22,414 nt of DNA from Candidatus Acetothermia bacterium (lineage in GTDB: Bacteria > Bipolaricaulota > Bipolaricaulia > Bipolaricaulales > Bipolaricaulaceae): assembly GCA_011057175.1 (NCBI GenBank), contig DSBZ01000129.1, positions 1 through 22,414 of the forward strand. Reading direction: 5' to 3'. The position numbers and the translations under genes were made by a program. The notes beneath the pieces were generated by a model. It had not been told where the DNA came from. It made no database searches and saw nothing but the letters and a program-made list of their open reading frames with translations. Shown piece after piece: positions 1 to 7,077 of the stretch (positions within the stretch are counted from its first letter, which is position 1; every line of letters starts with the position of its first letter).

Positions 1-2
1 GG

Positions 3-380
3 CACGAGTTAGTGGGGGAGGTCCCGGCAGCGATCGCCCACGCCGCGCACCGCGTCGCGGCCGAGGTCGGGGCGCGGGCGATCGTGTGCGCCACCTCCTC
101 CGGGTGGACGGCGCGCCTCGTGGCAGCCCATCGCCCGTGGATGCCGATCGTGGCGACCACGCCCCACGAGGACGTGGCACGGCGGCTGGGGCTCGTGTGG
201 GGCGTTTGGGCAACCACGATCCCCCCCGCGCGGAACGTCGAGGTCCTCATCCGCGCTTCCCTCCTCGCGGCGCGGGAGGCGGGGGTCGTGGCCCCCGGCG
301 ACTGGGTCGTCTTCACCGCCGGGCTTCCCTTCCACGAGCCGGGGACGACGAACCTCATCCGGGTCCTTGCGGTCCCGTGA
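3..380 (+). CDS. pyk: Pyruvate kinase, C-terminal part (gene truncated by window edge)
   Basis: Pyruvate kinase makes pyruvate and ATP from phosphoenolpyruvate and ADP in the last step of glycolysis. Only the C-terminal alpha/beta domain is present, about 125 residues, and the frame is open to the left edge, so the start lies outside the window. Recognition rests on the family pattern: a helix with AAHRVAAEVGARAIV, then CATSSGWTARLVAAHRP, then PIVATTPHEDVARRLGLVWGV, and the closing block VVFTAGLPFHEPGTTNLIRV, which matches the conserved 'GxPxxxxGxTNxIxV' end of the family. This domain carries the allosteric site in many pyruvate kinases, not the active site. The GTG at 12 is internal and need not be a start. 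The gene is convergent with xseB. Confidence 0.88.
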   Translation, partial: HELVGEVPAAIAHAAHRVAAEVGARAIVCATSSGWTARLVAAHRPWMPIVATTPHEDVARRLGLVWGVWATTIPPARNVEVLIRASLLAAREAGVVAPGDWVVFTAGLPFHEPGTTNLIRVLAVP

Positions 381-403
381 TCAGTGGGGTTCTGTTCGGT
401 CCA

Positions 404-431
404 CGGACAACGGACTGCGGACAGCGGACAT
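404..431. repeat. Heptanucleotide tandem repeat, four units of CGGACNN
   Basis: Four consecutive 7-base units (CGGACAA, CGGACTG, CGGACAG, CGGACAT) fill the short gap between the convergent pyruvate kinase and xseB genes. The first five bases are identical in every unit. No function is evident. A T-rich terminator is not visible here. Confidence 0.7.
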
Positions 432-436
432 TGCCT

Positions 437-715
437 CTAGAACGGGGGTTCCTCCGCTGGGGCCCCCTCGCTGGCCGCCTGCGCCACCTCGCGCTCCAGG
501 CGCTCGGTGACCTCCTTCACCTGCATCTCGGCGGCCGCGATCTTCTGCCGGCAGAGGGTCACGAGCTCTGCCGCCTCCGCCACGAGCCCCGATAGCCCGT
601 CGATGTCCACCTCTCCTTCCTCAATCTGGCTGAGGATCTCGTCCAGCCGGGCCACCGCTTCGCGGTAGGAGAGGTCGCGCGGGGATCCCTTTTCCTTGGC
701 CATTGCGTCATTCAC
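437..715 (-). CDS. xseB: Exodeoxyribonuclease VII small subunit
   Basis: XseB is the small helical subunit that coats the XseA catalytic subunit; together they degrade single-stranded DNA in both directions. The protein is 92 residues, or 88 if the inner ATG at 703 is used, which fits the family size of about 70-90. The hallmark segment is LSYREAVARLDEILSQIEEGEVDIDGL, followed by a second helix with LCRQKIAAAEMQVKEV, the two-helix hairpin of Exonuc_VII_S. The tail is acidic and proline-rich. It lies directly downstream of xseA. The GTG at 715 overlaps the xseA stop by 8 bases, whereas ATG 703 starts 4 bases beyond that stop. I prefer translational coupling in either case. Confidence 0.9.
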   Translation of the reverse strand: MNDAMAKEKGSPRDLSYREAVARLDEILSQIEEGEVDIDGLSGLVAEAAELVTLCRQKIAAAEMQVKEVTERLEREVAQAASEGAPAEEPPF

Positions 716-2414
716 CCCCCTCTTCTTCTCCCTCCGAGCGGAGGCGGAGCACGCCCCGCCGCAGCTGGGCCCGGAGAAGGGTCTGTGGTGGGGCCTGGCC
801 AGCGTCGGTGACGACCCCGCCCCCCGCCAGGCGCACGATCGCGTACCCCCGCTCCACGACCCGCTGCGGGTCGAGGGCGTGCAGCCGCTTCGTCTGGCCC
901 TCCAACCGTTCGCGGGCCCTCGTCACCCACGTCCTGGATCGGGACGGGATCTCAACGGCGGCCTGGGACACGTGCTGATCGGCAGCGACGAGGGTCCGTC
1001 GTGCCCCGCGCGCGAGGCGCGCGGCGACGTCCGCGAGGTGGGCCATTCCCCGCCCGAGGCGCGCATCCGCCGCCCGATGGAGGGATAGGGCGAAGCGCAG
1101 GGCACGTTCGCGCGCGGCGAGGAGCCGCCCCCGGATCCCGCGCCGGAGGCGCTGCGCCCGGTGGAGGAGCTCGCGGGCTTCGTGTCCCACGTGGACTCGT
1201 GCCGCCCGCGCCAGCCGCAGCGCCCGCGCGCGATGCGCCTCCCCCTCCTCCCCGACCCGTGCCCCAGCTCGGGCGAGGATGGCGGCGACGGCTGCCTCGA
1301 TCCGATCGCGGGCCTCTTGCACCCTCCCCACGAGGAACTGCGCCGCTGCAGTGGGGGTCTTGGTGCGCCACCCCACCTCGTCCAACACGCAGCGGTCCTC
1401 CTCGTGGCCGATCCCCACCACCACCGGGAGGGGGAAGGTGGCCACGGCCCGGCCGAGGGCCACCGAGTCGAACCACGCGAGGTCGGTGCGGGACCCTCCC
1501 CCCCGGCAGATGAGGACGACATCGAACTCGCTGGCGCGATCGCGGAACCAGTCCAGAGCATTGAGGACCGACGCCTCGGTGTGCGGCCCCTGAACCCGCG
1601 CCCCGTGGACGGTGACCTGGAACGAGAACCCCGACTCCCGGAGCGTGCGCAGGACGTCGTGTTCCGCGTCCGATCCAAGGCTGGTCACGAGCCCCACCCG
1701 CAGGGGGAGCTCGGGGAACGGGAGCGATCGGTTGCGCTCGAGGATCCCCTCCGCGGTGAGCGCGCGCAGGATCTCTTCCCGGCGGCGGGCGACCTCGCCC
1801 AGGGTGTAGAGGGGATCGATCTCCTTCACCAGCACCCGGTACTGGCCCGACTCCGCGCGGAGGTCCACCTGGACGAGCACCCGTACCTGGACCTCGTCCT
1901 CTAGTCGGAACGGATCCCCCTCCCGGCGGAGCTGCTCCTCCACCCTCTGGCGATCCTCGGCGAACAGGACGGCGTCCACCCGCGCGACGACGATTCCGGT
2001 GCTATCCCGCTCCAGGAGGTGGAAATCCGCCCACTTCTTGTGGGCGTTCTTGTTGAACCCACTCACCTCGCCCACCACCCACAGGGAGGAGGGGAAAGCG
2101 GAGAGGAGCGCCTTCTTCACGGCGAGGTTGAGCTGGGCCACGGTGAGGTGCTGTACCGCCTCCCCGCGGCGGGCCTCGTAGAGCTTCCGCGTCTCCTCGT
2201 CGAACGTGAACCCCTCGGCCCCGAGGAGCTCGACCACGGCCACGACGTGTTCCGCGGGCACGGTCCAGTGCTTCTCCTCGTTGTTCCACCGCCGGTTGGG
2301 GAGCCCACGCACGAGGCTCACGAGCCGCGGATCGTACTCGAACTCGATGCGCAGGAGGCCGCGACGGGTCGCGGTCACCCTCCGATCCGCTGCAGCCTGC
2401 TTTGCGAGTTCCAC
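708..2414 (-). CDS. xseA: Exodeoxyribonuclease VII large subunit with extra N-terminal HARP-like domain
   Basis: This is the catalytic subunit of exonuclease VII. At 568 residues it is longer than the usual 400-450. Residues ~85-190 form the OB-fold ssDNA-binding domain (LTVAQLNLAVKKALLSAF, LWVVGEVSGFNKN, then a DFHLLERD strand). The catalytic core has VGLVTSLGSDAEHDVL, RVQGPHTEASV, the signature RGGGSRTDLAWF and the GHEEDRCVLDEV block with TPTAAA; a long R/A-rich coiled-coil helix region follows. Residues ~1-75 are additional: FEYDPRLVSLVRGLPNRRW and KHWTVPAEHVVAVVELL resemble the HARP domain of SMARCAL1-type annealing helicases. The GTG start at 2414 sits six bases after a -10 box (TACGTT), so the transcript is probably leaderless. 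It is divergent from trxB and followed by xseB. Confidence 0.9.
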   Translation of the reverse strand: MELAKQAAADRRVTATRRGLLRIEFEYDPRLVSLVRGLPNRRWNNEEKHWTVPAEHVVAVVELLGAEGFTFDEETRKLYEARRGEAVQHLTVAQLNLAVKKALLSAFPSSLWVVGEVSGFNKNAHKKWADFHLLERDSTGIVVARVDAVLFAEDRQRVEEQLRREGDPFRLEDEVQVRVLVQVDLRAESGQYRVLVKEIDPLYTLGEVARRREEILRALTAEGILERNRSLPFPELPLRVGLVTSLGSDAEHDVLRTLRESGFSFQVTVHGARVQGPHTEASVLNALDWFRDRASEFDVVLICRGGGSRTDLAWFDSVALGRAVATFPLPVVVGIGHEEDRCVLDEVGWRTKTPTAAAQFLVGRVQEARDRIEAAVAAILARAGARVGEEGEAHRARALRLARAARVHVGHEARELLHRAQRLRRGIRGRLLAARERALRFALSLHRAADARLGRGMAHLADVAARLARGARRTLVAADQHVSQAAVEIPSRSRTWVTRARERLEGQTKRLHALDPQRVVERGYAIVRLAGGGVVTDAGQAPPQTLLRAQLRRGVLRLRSEGEEEGGE

Positions 2415-2420
2415 GCCCCC

Positions 2421-2449
2421 AACGTAGCCGAGGAGGGGGGCAGGGGCAA
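2421..2449 (-). promoter_or_regulatory. Promoter of xseA (TTGCCC - 17 bp - TACGTT)
   Basis: On the minus strand a -35 box TTGCCC (2444-2449) and a -10 box TACGTT (2421-2426) are separated by exactly 17 bases. The -10 box ends six bases before the GTG at 2414. That would place the transcription start at or next to the start codon, and no ribosome-binding site is needed or seen. The assignment is by consensus match only. Confidence 0.5.
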
Positions 2450-2460
2450 GAGGAGGGCGC

Positions 2461-2490
2461 TTGAGCAGGCCTCGGGGAACCCCGTATCAT
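2461..2490 (+). promoter_or_regulatory. Promoter of the thioredoxin-reductase-like gene (TTGAGC - 18 bp - TATCAT)
   Basis: A -35 box TTGAGC (2461-2466) and a -10 box TATCAT (2485-2490) are separated by 18 bases. The box pair lies only 12 bases from the xseA promoter on the other strand, a compact divergent control region. This explains why the in-frame TTG at 2461 should not be taken as a translation start. Confidence 0.55.
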
Positions 2491-2502
2491 CCGGGAGGCG
2501 CG

Positions 2503-3444
2503 ATGGGCAAGGCATGGGACGTGGTCATCGTCGGAGGAGGCCCCGCTGGGCTCTCTGCTGCGATCTATGCCCCGCGGGCGGGCCTCTCGGCGCTCCTCGT
2601 GGAGGAGAGCGTGCCGGGCGGGCAGCTGCTCGAGGCGCCCACGATCGAGAACTACCCTGGGTTCACGGAGTCGATCCCCGGGATCGAGCTCGCGGGGCGG
2701 ATGCGCGCTCAAGCGGAGCGGCTGGGGGCGCAGCTCCAGGCCGCTCGGGCCACCGGGCTCGCCCAGCGCGGACTGGAATGGGCTCTCGCCACATCGGCTG
2801 GCGAGGTACGGGCGCGGGCGGTGATCGTGGCCACGGGCGCTCGCCCCAAGGAGCTCCCGGCGAAGGGGGCCAAGGAGAGGGTCGGCCACGGCATCTCCTA
2901 CTGCGCGGTCTGCGACGGCTACTTCTTCCGGGGGAAGGACGTCCTCGTCGTGGGGGCGGGCGACGGCGGCCTGACCGAGGCGCTCGTCCTCTCCCACCTC
3001 TGCTCCAAGGTGTACCTCGCCGTTCGCCATCCTCAGAGCGACCGCCATGCGATCCGGGCCAAGGAAGGCCTCCGCGACCAAGTGCTGGCCCAGCCGAACG
3101 TGGAGGTGCTCTGGAACGTCGTTGTGGATGAGATTCGCGGCGAGGGGAAGGTGGAGGAAGTCGTCCTCCAGGACCTCGCCACGGGCGCGGTGCGTTCCCT
3201 TCCCGTGGACGGGGTGTTCGTCAAGATCGGGTGGAAGCCGAACACGGACTGGCTGCGGGGGGCCCTGGACCTGACCGAGGGCGGATACGTGCGCACGGAC
3301 AGCCTCATGCGCACCGACCGGCCGGGCCTGTTCGCCGCCGGCGACGTGCGTGACCCCGCGGGGAGGCGCGCCCAGGCCGTGGTGGCGGCCGCCGAGGGGG
3401 CGTTGGCCGCCCTGTCCGCCGAGGGGTATACTCGCTCGCTTTGA
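2503..3444 (+). CDS. trxB: Thioredoxin-reductase-like FAD disulfide reductase with atypical NAD(P)H motif
   Basis: This is a low-molecular-weight thioredoxin reductase-family flavoprotein of 313 residues, a normal length. FAD binding is shown by VVIVGGGPAGLSAAIYAPRAG at the N-terminus and by LFAAGDVRDPAGRRAQAVVAAAEGA at the C-terminus. The redox disulfide CAVC is in YCAVCDGYFFRGKDVLVVGAGDGG. The second nucleotide-binding motif is unusual: GAGDGG replaces the typical GGGDSA, and the usual HRRxxxRA stretch reads VRHPQSDRHAIRA. Classical NADPH recognition is therefore doubtful, and an alternative donor such as ferredoxin is possible. The start ATG 2503 has GGGAGG four bases upstream and lies just after a good -10 box; the in-frame TTG at 2461 coincides with the -35 box. 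The downstream acyl-CoA synthetase has its own promoter. Confidence 0.85.
   Translation: MGKAWDVVIVGGGPAGLSAAIYAPRAGLSALLVEESVPGGQLLEAPTIENYPGFTESIPGIELAGRMRAQAERLGAQLQAARATGLAQRGLEWALATSAGEVRARAVIVATGARPKELPAKGAKERVGHGISYCAVCDGYFFRGKDVLVVGAGDGGLTEALVLSHLCSKVYLAVRHPQSDRHAIRAKEGLRDQVLAQPNVEVLWNVVVDEIRGEGKVEEVVLQDLATGAVRSLPVDGVFVKIGWKPNTDWLRGALDLTEGGYVRTDSLMRTDRPGLFAAGDVRDPAGRRAQAVVAAAEGALAALSAEGYTRSL
3403..3432 (+). promoter_or_regulatory. Promoter of the acyl-CoA synthetase gene (TTGGCC - 18 bp - TATACT)
   Basis: TTGGCC (3403-3408) and TATACT (3427-3432) are 18 bases apart, inside the last codons of the preceding flavoprotein gene. The expected start of transcription near 3439 leaves a leader of about 30 bases that contains the strong ribosome-binding site GGAGG at 3459-3463. 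Confidence 0.5.
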
Positions 3445-3469
3445 TCCTTCAGTCTAGAGGAGGATGTAG

Positions 3470-5113
3470 ATGGCGACGCGGTTCAAGCGTCACATGACCA
3501 TCCCGGAGTTCTTCGCACGTTCCGTCGAACAGCATGATCGAAGGGTAGCAGTGCGGATCCCTGTGTCCCGCGGCGGCATCCTGCAGTTCCAGGCCGCCAC
3601 CTACCGCGAGCTGGGGGATCTCTCGGGCAAGCTCGCCGCCTGGCTCGCTGGGCAGGGGATCGGGGCTGGGGACCGGGTCGGGCTCATCTCCAAGCCCTCC
3701 GTAGGGTGGGCAGTGGCGTTCTTCGCTGTCCAGCGGCTGGGAGCGGTGGTCGTGCCGATGGACGCTGGGCTCCAGCCGGGCGAGGCCGCCCGGCTGATGG
3801 CCGAGTCCGAGGCCAAGCTCCTCTTCTGCTCCCCCCATCGCTACCACGAGTTCACCTCCCTCACCCGCGAAGTGCCCTCCCTCAAGGGGGTGATCTCGGT
3901 GGACGTGGCGTTGGGCGCCGTCTCCCTGTGGGATGTCCTCCCCGAGGGGAGCGTGGAGATCCCCGACGCGCGTCCCGACTGCGAAGATCTCGCCGTGCTC
4001 ATGTACACCTCCGGCACCACCGATGACGCCAAGGGCGTCATGCTATGCCACCGCAACATCACCGCCAACATCGAAGCGTTCCTCAAGGTGGTGGAGTTGA
4101 CGCCCCAGGACAGCCTGGTGACGATCGTCCCCTGGTACCACATCTACGGCCTCACGGTGACCCTTCTCGCCCCTCTCGGGAGGGGGGCGACGGTGACGTA
4201 CACCGACGACTACCGGAACCTCATTTCCCTCGCGCGGCGGGTGGGGGTGACCGTGCTCGTCGGCGTGCCCAAGCTCTACCACTCCCTGTGGCGGCGGATC
4301 CTGGAGAACATCGAGGGGAACGCCCTCCGGCGCCTGCTGCACCGGTTCCTGCCCCGCCTTCTCGGGAGGCTTCTCAAGGACAAGCTCCTCGGGCCCCAGT
4401 TCCGGTTCTTCGTCTCCGGCGGGGCGCCGCTCACGGCGGAAGTGGGGGGCGGCCTGCGCCGGATCGGGCTGGGGATGATCGAGGGGTACGGCCTCACCGA
4501 GACCGCACCCGCGCTCACGCTGAGCGAACCGTTCACCCCCGTGCCGGGCAACGTCGGGCGGCCGCTTCCGGGGGTGAAGGTGAAGGTGGACAAGCCTGAC
4601 GCGGAGGGATACGGCGAGGTCATCGCCTGGGGCCCGAACGTGATGCTCGGCTACTACAAGAACCCCGAGCGCACCACCGAGGTGCTCACCCCCGACGGCT
4701 GGTTCCGCACCGGCGACATCGGGAGGCTGGACGGGGAGGGGAGGCTGTTCCTCGCCGGGCGCAAGAAGAACCTCGTCGTGCTCGAGTCGGGGAAGAAGGT
4801 CCATCCCGAGGAGCTGGAGTGGGAGTTCTCGCGCCTTCCCGTGGTGGAGGAGATCCTCGTGTACGAGGACGGGAGTCGCGGCGAGCCGATGGTGGCGGCG
4901 CTGGTGTACCCGAACTGGCAGGTCCTGAGGAAGGAGGGGATCGAGGACCGTGATCAGGCGCGGGTGCGGGTGTGGGAGGCGATTCGCGAGGCGCAGCGCA
5001 ACCTCGCCCCGTTCAAGCGCCTGCGGGACAAGGACGCGATCACGATCGTCGACCAGTCGTTCGAGAAGAGCACCAAGCAGGACATCAAGCGCCATTTGTA
5101 CGTCGGGCGGTAG
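3470..5113 (+). CDS. fadD: Long-chain fatty-acid--CoA ligase (AMP-forming)
   Basis: An ANL-superfamily enzyme of 547 residues that activates a fatty acid with ATP to an acyl-adenylate and then to acyl-CoA. Motifs appear in order. The ATP loop is LMYTSGTTDDAKGVMLCHRN at residues ~177-196. The acyl-site segment is IVPWYHIYGLT, then SGGAPL and the adenine-binding EGYGLTETAP. The hinge/AMP motif is GWFRTGDIGRLDGEGRLFLAGRKKN followed by GKKVHPEELE. The C-terminal catalytic lysine region is FEKSTKQDIKRHL. No membrane span is apparent. ATG 3470 has GGAGG six bases upstream. It resembles the FadD/FAA1 long-chain subgroup, but substrate chain length cannot be read from sequence. Its neighbour is a redox flavoprotein, with no obvious functional link. 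Confidence 0.88.
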   Translation: MATRFKRHMTIPEFFARSVEQHDRRVAVRIPVSRGGILQFQAATYRELGDLSGKLAAWLAGQGIGAGDRVGLISKPSVGWAVAFFAVQRLGAVVVPMDAGLQPGEAARLMAESEAKLLFCSPHRYHEFTSLTREVPSLKGVISVDVALGAVSLWDVLPEGSVEIPDARPDCEDLAVLMYTSGTTDDAKGVMLCHRNITANIEAFLKVVELTPQDSLVTIVPWYHIYGLTVTLLAPLGRGATVTYTDDYRNLISLARRVGVTVLVGVPKLYHSLWRRILENIEGNALRRLLHRFLPRLLGRLLKDKLLGPQFRFFVSGGAPLTAEVGGGLRRIGLGMIEGYGLTETAPALTLSEPFTPVPGNVGRPLPGVKVKVDKPDAEGYGEVIAWGPNVMLGYYKNPERTTEVLTPDGWFRTGDIGRLDGEGRLFLAGRKKNLVVLESGKKVHPEELEWEFSRLPVVEEILVYEDGSRGEPMVAALVYPNWQVLRKEGIEDRDQARVRVWEAIREAQRNLAPFKRLRDKDAITIVDQSFEKSTKQDIKRHLYVGR

Positions 5114-5260
5114 GGGGAGTTGGGCGAGAGGTGATCGCCGTCTAGCTCGTCACAACCGGCGAGGAACCCAATCTCCACCGGTTGACGGGACGTGACCCAG
5201 GAACGGCATGAACGCTTGGCCTGGGACCACCGCCGCTGCGGCGGCTGAAGGCGGGAACTT
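5114..5260. other. Convergent intergenic region with two inverted repeats
   Basis: This lies between the acyl-CoA synthetase and the HAD phosphatase, which converge. Two inverted repeats are visible: CAACCGG (5153-5159) pairs with CCGGTTG (5178-5184), and a compact GC hairpin, CCGCCGC with GCGGCGG, lies at 5230-5244. Neither is followed by a clear T run, so a terminator role is only possible, not shown. I see no gene here. Confidence 0.4.
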
Positions 5261-5980
5261 TCACAGGAAGCGCGTCGTGGGAGGAGGATCTGCCGTTCCG
5301 ACGATCCCGGGGAGCTCGGCGAGCGACCTGATCTCGTACGTGGGCGAGAAGGGGAACGGGTTCGCCTCTCCGCGGGGGTTGAACCAGCAGCTGGCGAGGC
5401 CAGCCTGGATCGCGCCGAGCACGTCGGAGGCCAGGCTATCGCCCACCATGAGCGCCCGGTGGGGCGGCACCCCACCAGCCCCGTCCAGGGCGAGGGCGAA
5501 GATGCGCGGGTCGGGCTTGGCCACCGTGAGCTCCCCGCTGATGACCACCGCATCGAGGAGCGCGTCGAGGCCGGACCGGGCCAGCCGCGCGCGCTGGACA
5601 GGCCCGAGCCCGTTCGTCACCAGGGCGAGCTTGACGCGCCCGCGCAGCGCGCGCAGCGCCTCGCGGGCGCCGTCGATCAGCTCCGCCTCCTCGCCCAGGA
5701 ACCCGAGGTACCTCTCCCCAAGGGCCTCCGGATCGGCCCGGATCCCCAAGCGGGCAAGGAGCTCCCCGAACCTCTCCCGCCCGATCTCCCCCTGGGTGAT
5801 CTCCCGTCGCTCGAACCGCTCCCACACTCGGGCGTTGATCTCGCGGTAGGCAGCGAGGTGAGTGGGGTCGGGCTCGACCCCGAGCGACGCCAGCGTCCGG
5901 GCGAGGGCGCGGGCCTCCCCGGCCTCGTAGTCGAGGAGCGTCCCGTCCGCGTCGAAGAGCACGCAATCGTAGCGCATCAT
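5261..5980 (-). CDS. HAD-superfamily hydrolase, YjjG-like nucleotidase
   Basis: A HAD phosphatase of 239 residues. Motif I with the nucleophile is CVLFDADGTLLDYEAGE at the N-terminus, motif II is ALVTNGLG, the motif III lysine is in TVAKPDPRIF, and motif IV is MVGDSLASDVLGAIQAGLASCWFNP. The GDSLxSDxxGxxxAGxxxCWFNP block is typical of YjjG-type pyrimidine nucleotidases, which hydrolyse nucleoside monophosphates, including non-canonical ones. Exact substrate is inferred, not seen. The reading frame extends upstream without recognisable homology. I start at ATG 5980 because it overlaps the stop of the ArsR gene (ATGA) and has GGGAGG seven bases upstream; an adjacent second ATG at 5977 is possible. 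It is co-transcribed with the regulator. Confidence 0.85.
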   Translation of the reverse strand: MMRYDCVLFDADGTLLDYEAGEARALARTLASLGVEPDPTHLAAYREINARVWERFERREITQGEIGRERFGELLARLGIRADPEALGERYLGFLGEEAELIDGAREALRALRGRVKLALVTNGLGPVQRARLARSGLDALLDAVVISGELTVAKPDPRIFALALDGAGGVPPHRALMVGDSLASDVLGAIQAGLASCWFNPRGEANPFPFSPTYEIRSLAELPGIVGTADPPPTTRFL

Positions 5981-6300
5981 GGCTGATCCTCCCGACCTCC
6001 ATTCTCCCCGCCGTACCCTACTCCCTCCAGCTTGGGGCCGAGACGGTACGACCCCGCCCGGCCGCGCCGCTCGGCGATGACCAGGCCTGCATCGCGCAGG
6101 ACGCGCAGGTGTTGGGATACGGCGGCGTCGGTGATCCCCAGCGCCCGGGCCAACGCGCCGACGCACATCGAGCGCTTCTGGAGGAGGGCGAGCACTCGCA
6201 CCCGCGTCTCCACCGAAAGCGCCTGGCACAGGCGCGCTACGTCCTCTGGAGCACCGGCCACCGTCTCTTGTTTAAGCATCCGCGCAACTACTTTATCCAC
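5977..6300 (-). CDS. ArsR-family winged-helix transcriptional regulator
   Basis: A small DNA-binding protein of 107 residues, or 100 from the ATG at 6279. The winged-helix core is LCQALSVETRVRVLALLQKRSMCVGALARALGITDAAVSQHLRVLRDAGLVIAERRGRAGSYRL, a textbook ArsR/SmtB-like layout with a recognition helix at AVSQHLRVLRDAG and a wing at ERRGRAGSY. The only cysteine is in RSMCVGALA on the helix before the recognition helix, where the metal-sensing CxC of ArsR would lie; with one Cys the signal may not be a metal. The stop overlaps the start of the HAD phosphatase, so the two form an operon and the regulator may control it. The GTG start at 6300 has no convincing ribosome-binding site, and the sequence upstream in frame stays open to 6420 without a start codon. 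Confidence 0.8.
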   Translation of the reverse strand: MDKVVARMLKQETVAGAPEDVARLCQALSVETRVRVLALLQKRSMCVGALARALGITDAAVSQHLRVLRDAGLVIAERRGRAGSYRLGPKLEGVGYGGENGGREDQP

Positions 6301-6604
6301 CGCGCGGCCCTGCTCGAAGAAGCGCTGGCCGGGCTCCTGGAGGCGGCGCGGGGGTTCAAGGGCCTCGTGAGGTGCAGGAGACGGGTGGGCGGAGCGGCGG
6401 CCTATGTGCGACCCCGATCAGGACGCGCGTCTCGGACCTGAGGCGATGGGGTTCAGTACGCGGCTCGCGACGGCGGTGAGCCGCCACTCGAATCCCCTCG
6501 GCGGCAACCCCGACCGCGGGCGAGGCTCCCCCTCCTTGGCCTACAATAGGGCAGTTGCGGGCGTGGACCCCCGCCGGGGCGGGGGTCTGTCCAAAGGAGG
6601 GGGG
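6301..6604. other. Intergenic region between divergent ArsR operon and ydcZ-like gene
   Basis: About 300 bases with no gene that I can support. It contains a -10-like TACAAT at 6542-6547 without a good -35, then a perfect GC-rich inverted repeat (6566-6587), then a ribosome-binding site AAAGGAGG at 6593-6600. The open frame read upstream from 6605 has no recognisable protein features. Confidence 0.5.
6566..6587 (+). promoter_or_regulatory. Perfect 10-bp inverted repeat in the ydcZ-like leader
   Basis: GACCCCCGCC (6566-6575) is followed after two bases by its exact reverse complement GGCGGGGGTC (6578-6587). As RNA it would form a very stable hairpin just six bases before the AAAGGAGG ribosome-binding site. 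It could be an attenuating or stabilising hairpin, or a protein-binding palindrome in DNA. No T run follows immediately, so it is not a classic terminator. Confidence 0.6.
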
Positions 6605-7042
6605 ATGGTGTTCTTCAGTCCAGCTGCGGCGATCGCGCTTATCGGCGGCGTGGCGATTTGTTTCCAGTCGCTCTTCTCCGGGATCATTGGGTCCAAGGTG
6701 GGCATCTTCGAGAGCGTGTTCATCGTCCACGCCGGGGGGATGCTCCTCGCGGGGATGATCGTCGCCTTTCTCCGCGGAGGTAACCTCGGCGTGTGGAACA
6801 CCGTGCCCTGGTACGCCCTCACCGCCGGGTTCCTGGGCGTGGTGATCGTGGGTTCGATCAGCTACGCCGTTCCGCGGATCGGGCTCGCCTCCACCCTCAC
6901 CTTGGCCATCGCCGCCCAGCTTGTGTTCGGGGCGCTCCTCGACCACTTCGGCCTCCTCGGCGCGATGCAGCGGGCGTTCGACCCGCCGCGGATCGTGGGG
7001 TTGCTGGCCTTGGCCATCGGCACCTGGCTCGTCGTGCGCTAG
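6605..7042 (+). CDS. YdcZ/DUF606-type small membrane transporter (DMT superfamily)
   Basis: A hydrophobic protein of 145 residues with about five predicted membrane segments: FSPAAAIALIGGVAICFQSLF, VFIVHAGGMLLAGMIVAFL, WYALTAGFLGVVIVGSISY, LASTLTLAIAAQLVFGALL, and VGLLALAIGTWLVV. The pattern of G-N-x-x-G-S-K in the first loop (here SGIIGSKVG), the AGG in helix 2 and the late GLLALAxGxxLV helix matches the YdcZ (DUF606) family of half-size drug/metabolite transporter-like proteins. The substrate is unknown. ATG 6605 is preceded by AAAGGAGG at four-base spacing; the longer open frame upstream is not membrane-like and is left out. The APH-like kinase follows 35 bases downstream. Confidence 0.75.
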   Translation: MVFFSPAAAIALIGGVAICFQSLFSGIIGSKVGIFESVFIVHAGGMLLAGMIVAFLRGGNLGVWNTVPWYALTAGFLGVVIVGSISYAVPRIGLASTLTLAIAAQLVFGALLDHFGLLGAMQRAFDPPRIVGLLALAIGTWLVVR

Positions 7043-7077
7043 CCACGCCCCCCGCGCTAGGATCTCCGGCGGAGGGG

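Noticed and set aside
1001..1904. Long open frames opposite xseA, uvrC, the acyl-CoA synthetase and other genes
   Set aside because: In GC-rich DNA the antisense and shifted frames stay open. Their products are Arg/Pro/Gly-rich with no domains, while the other strand has clear families.
2461..2502. TTG at 2461 as the start of the thioredoxin-reductase-like gene
   Set aside because: It is the first three bases of a good -35 box (TTGAGC, 18 bp before TATCAT), and the added residues have no family similarity. ATG 2503 fits better.
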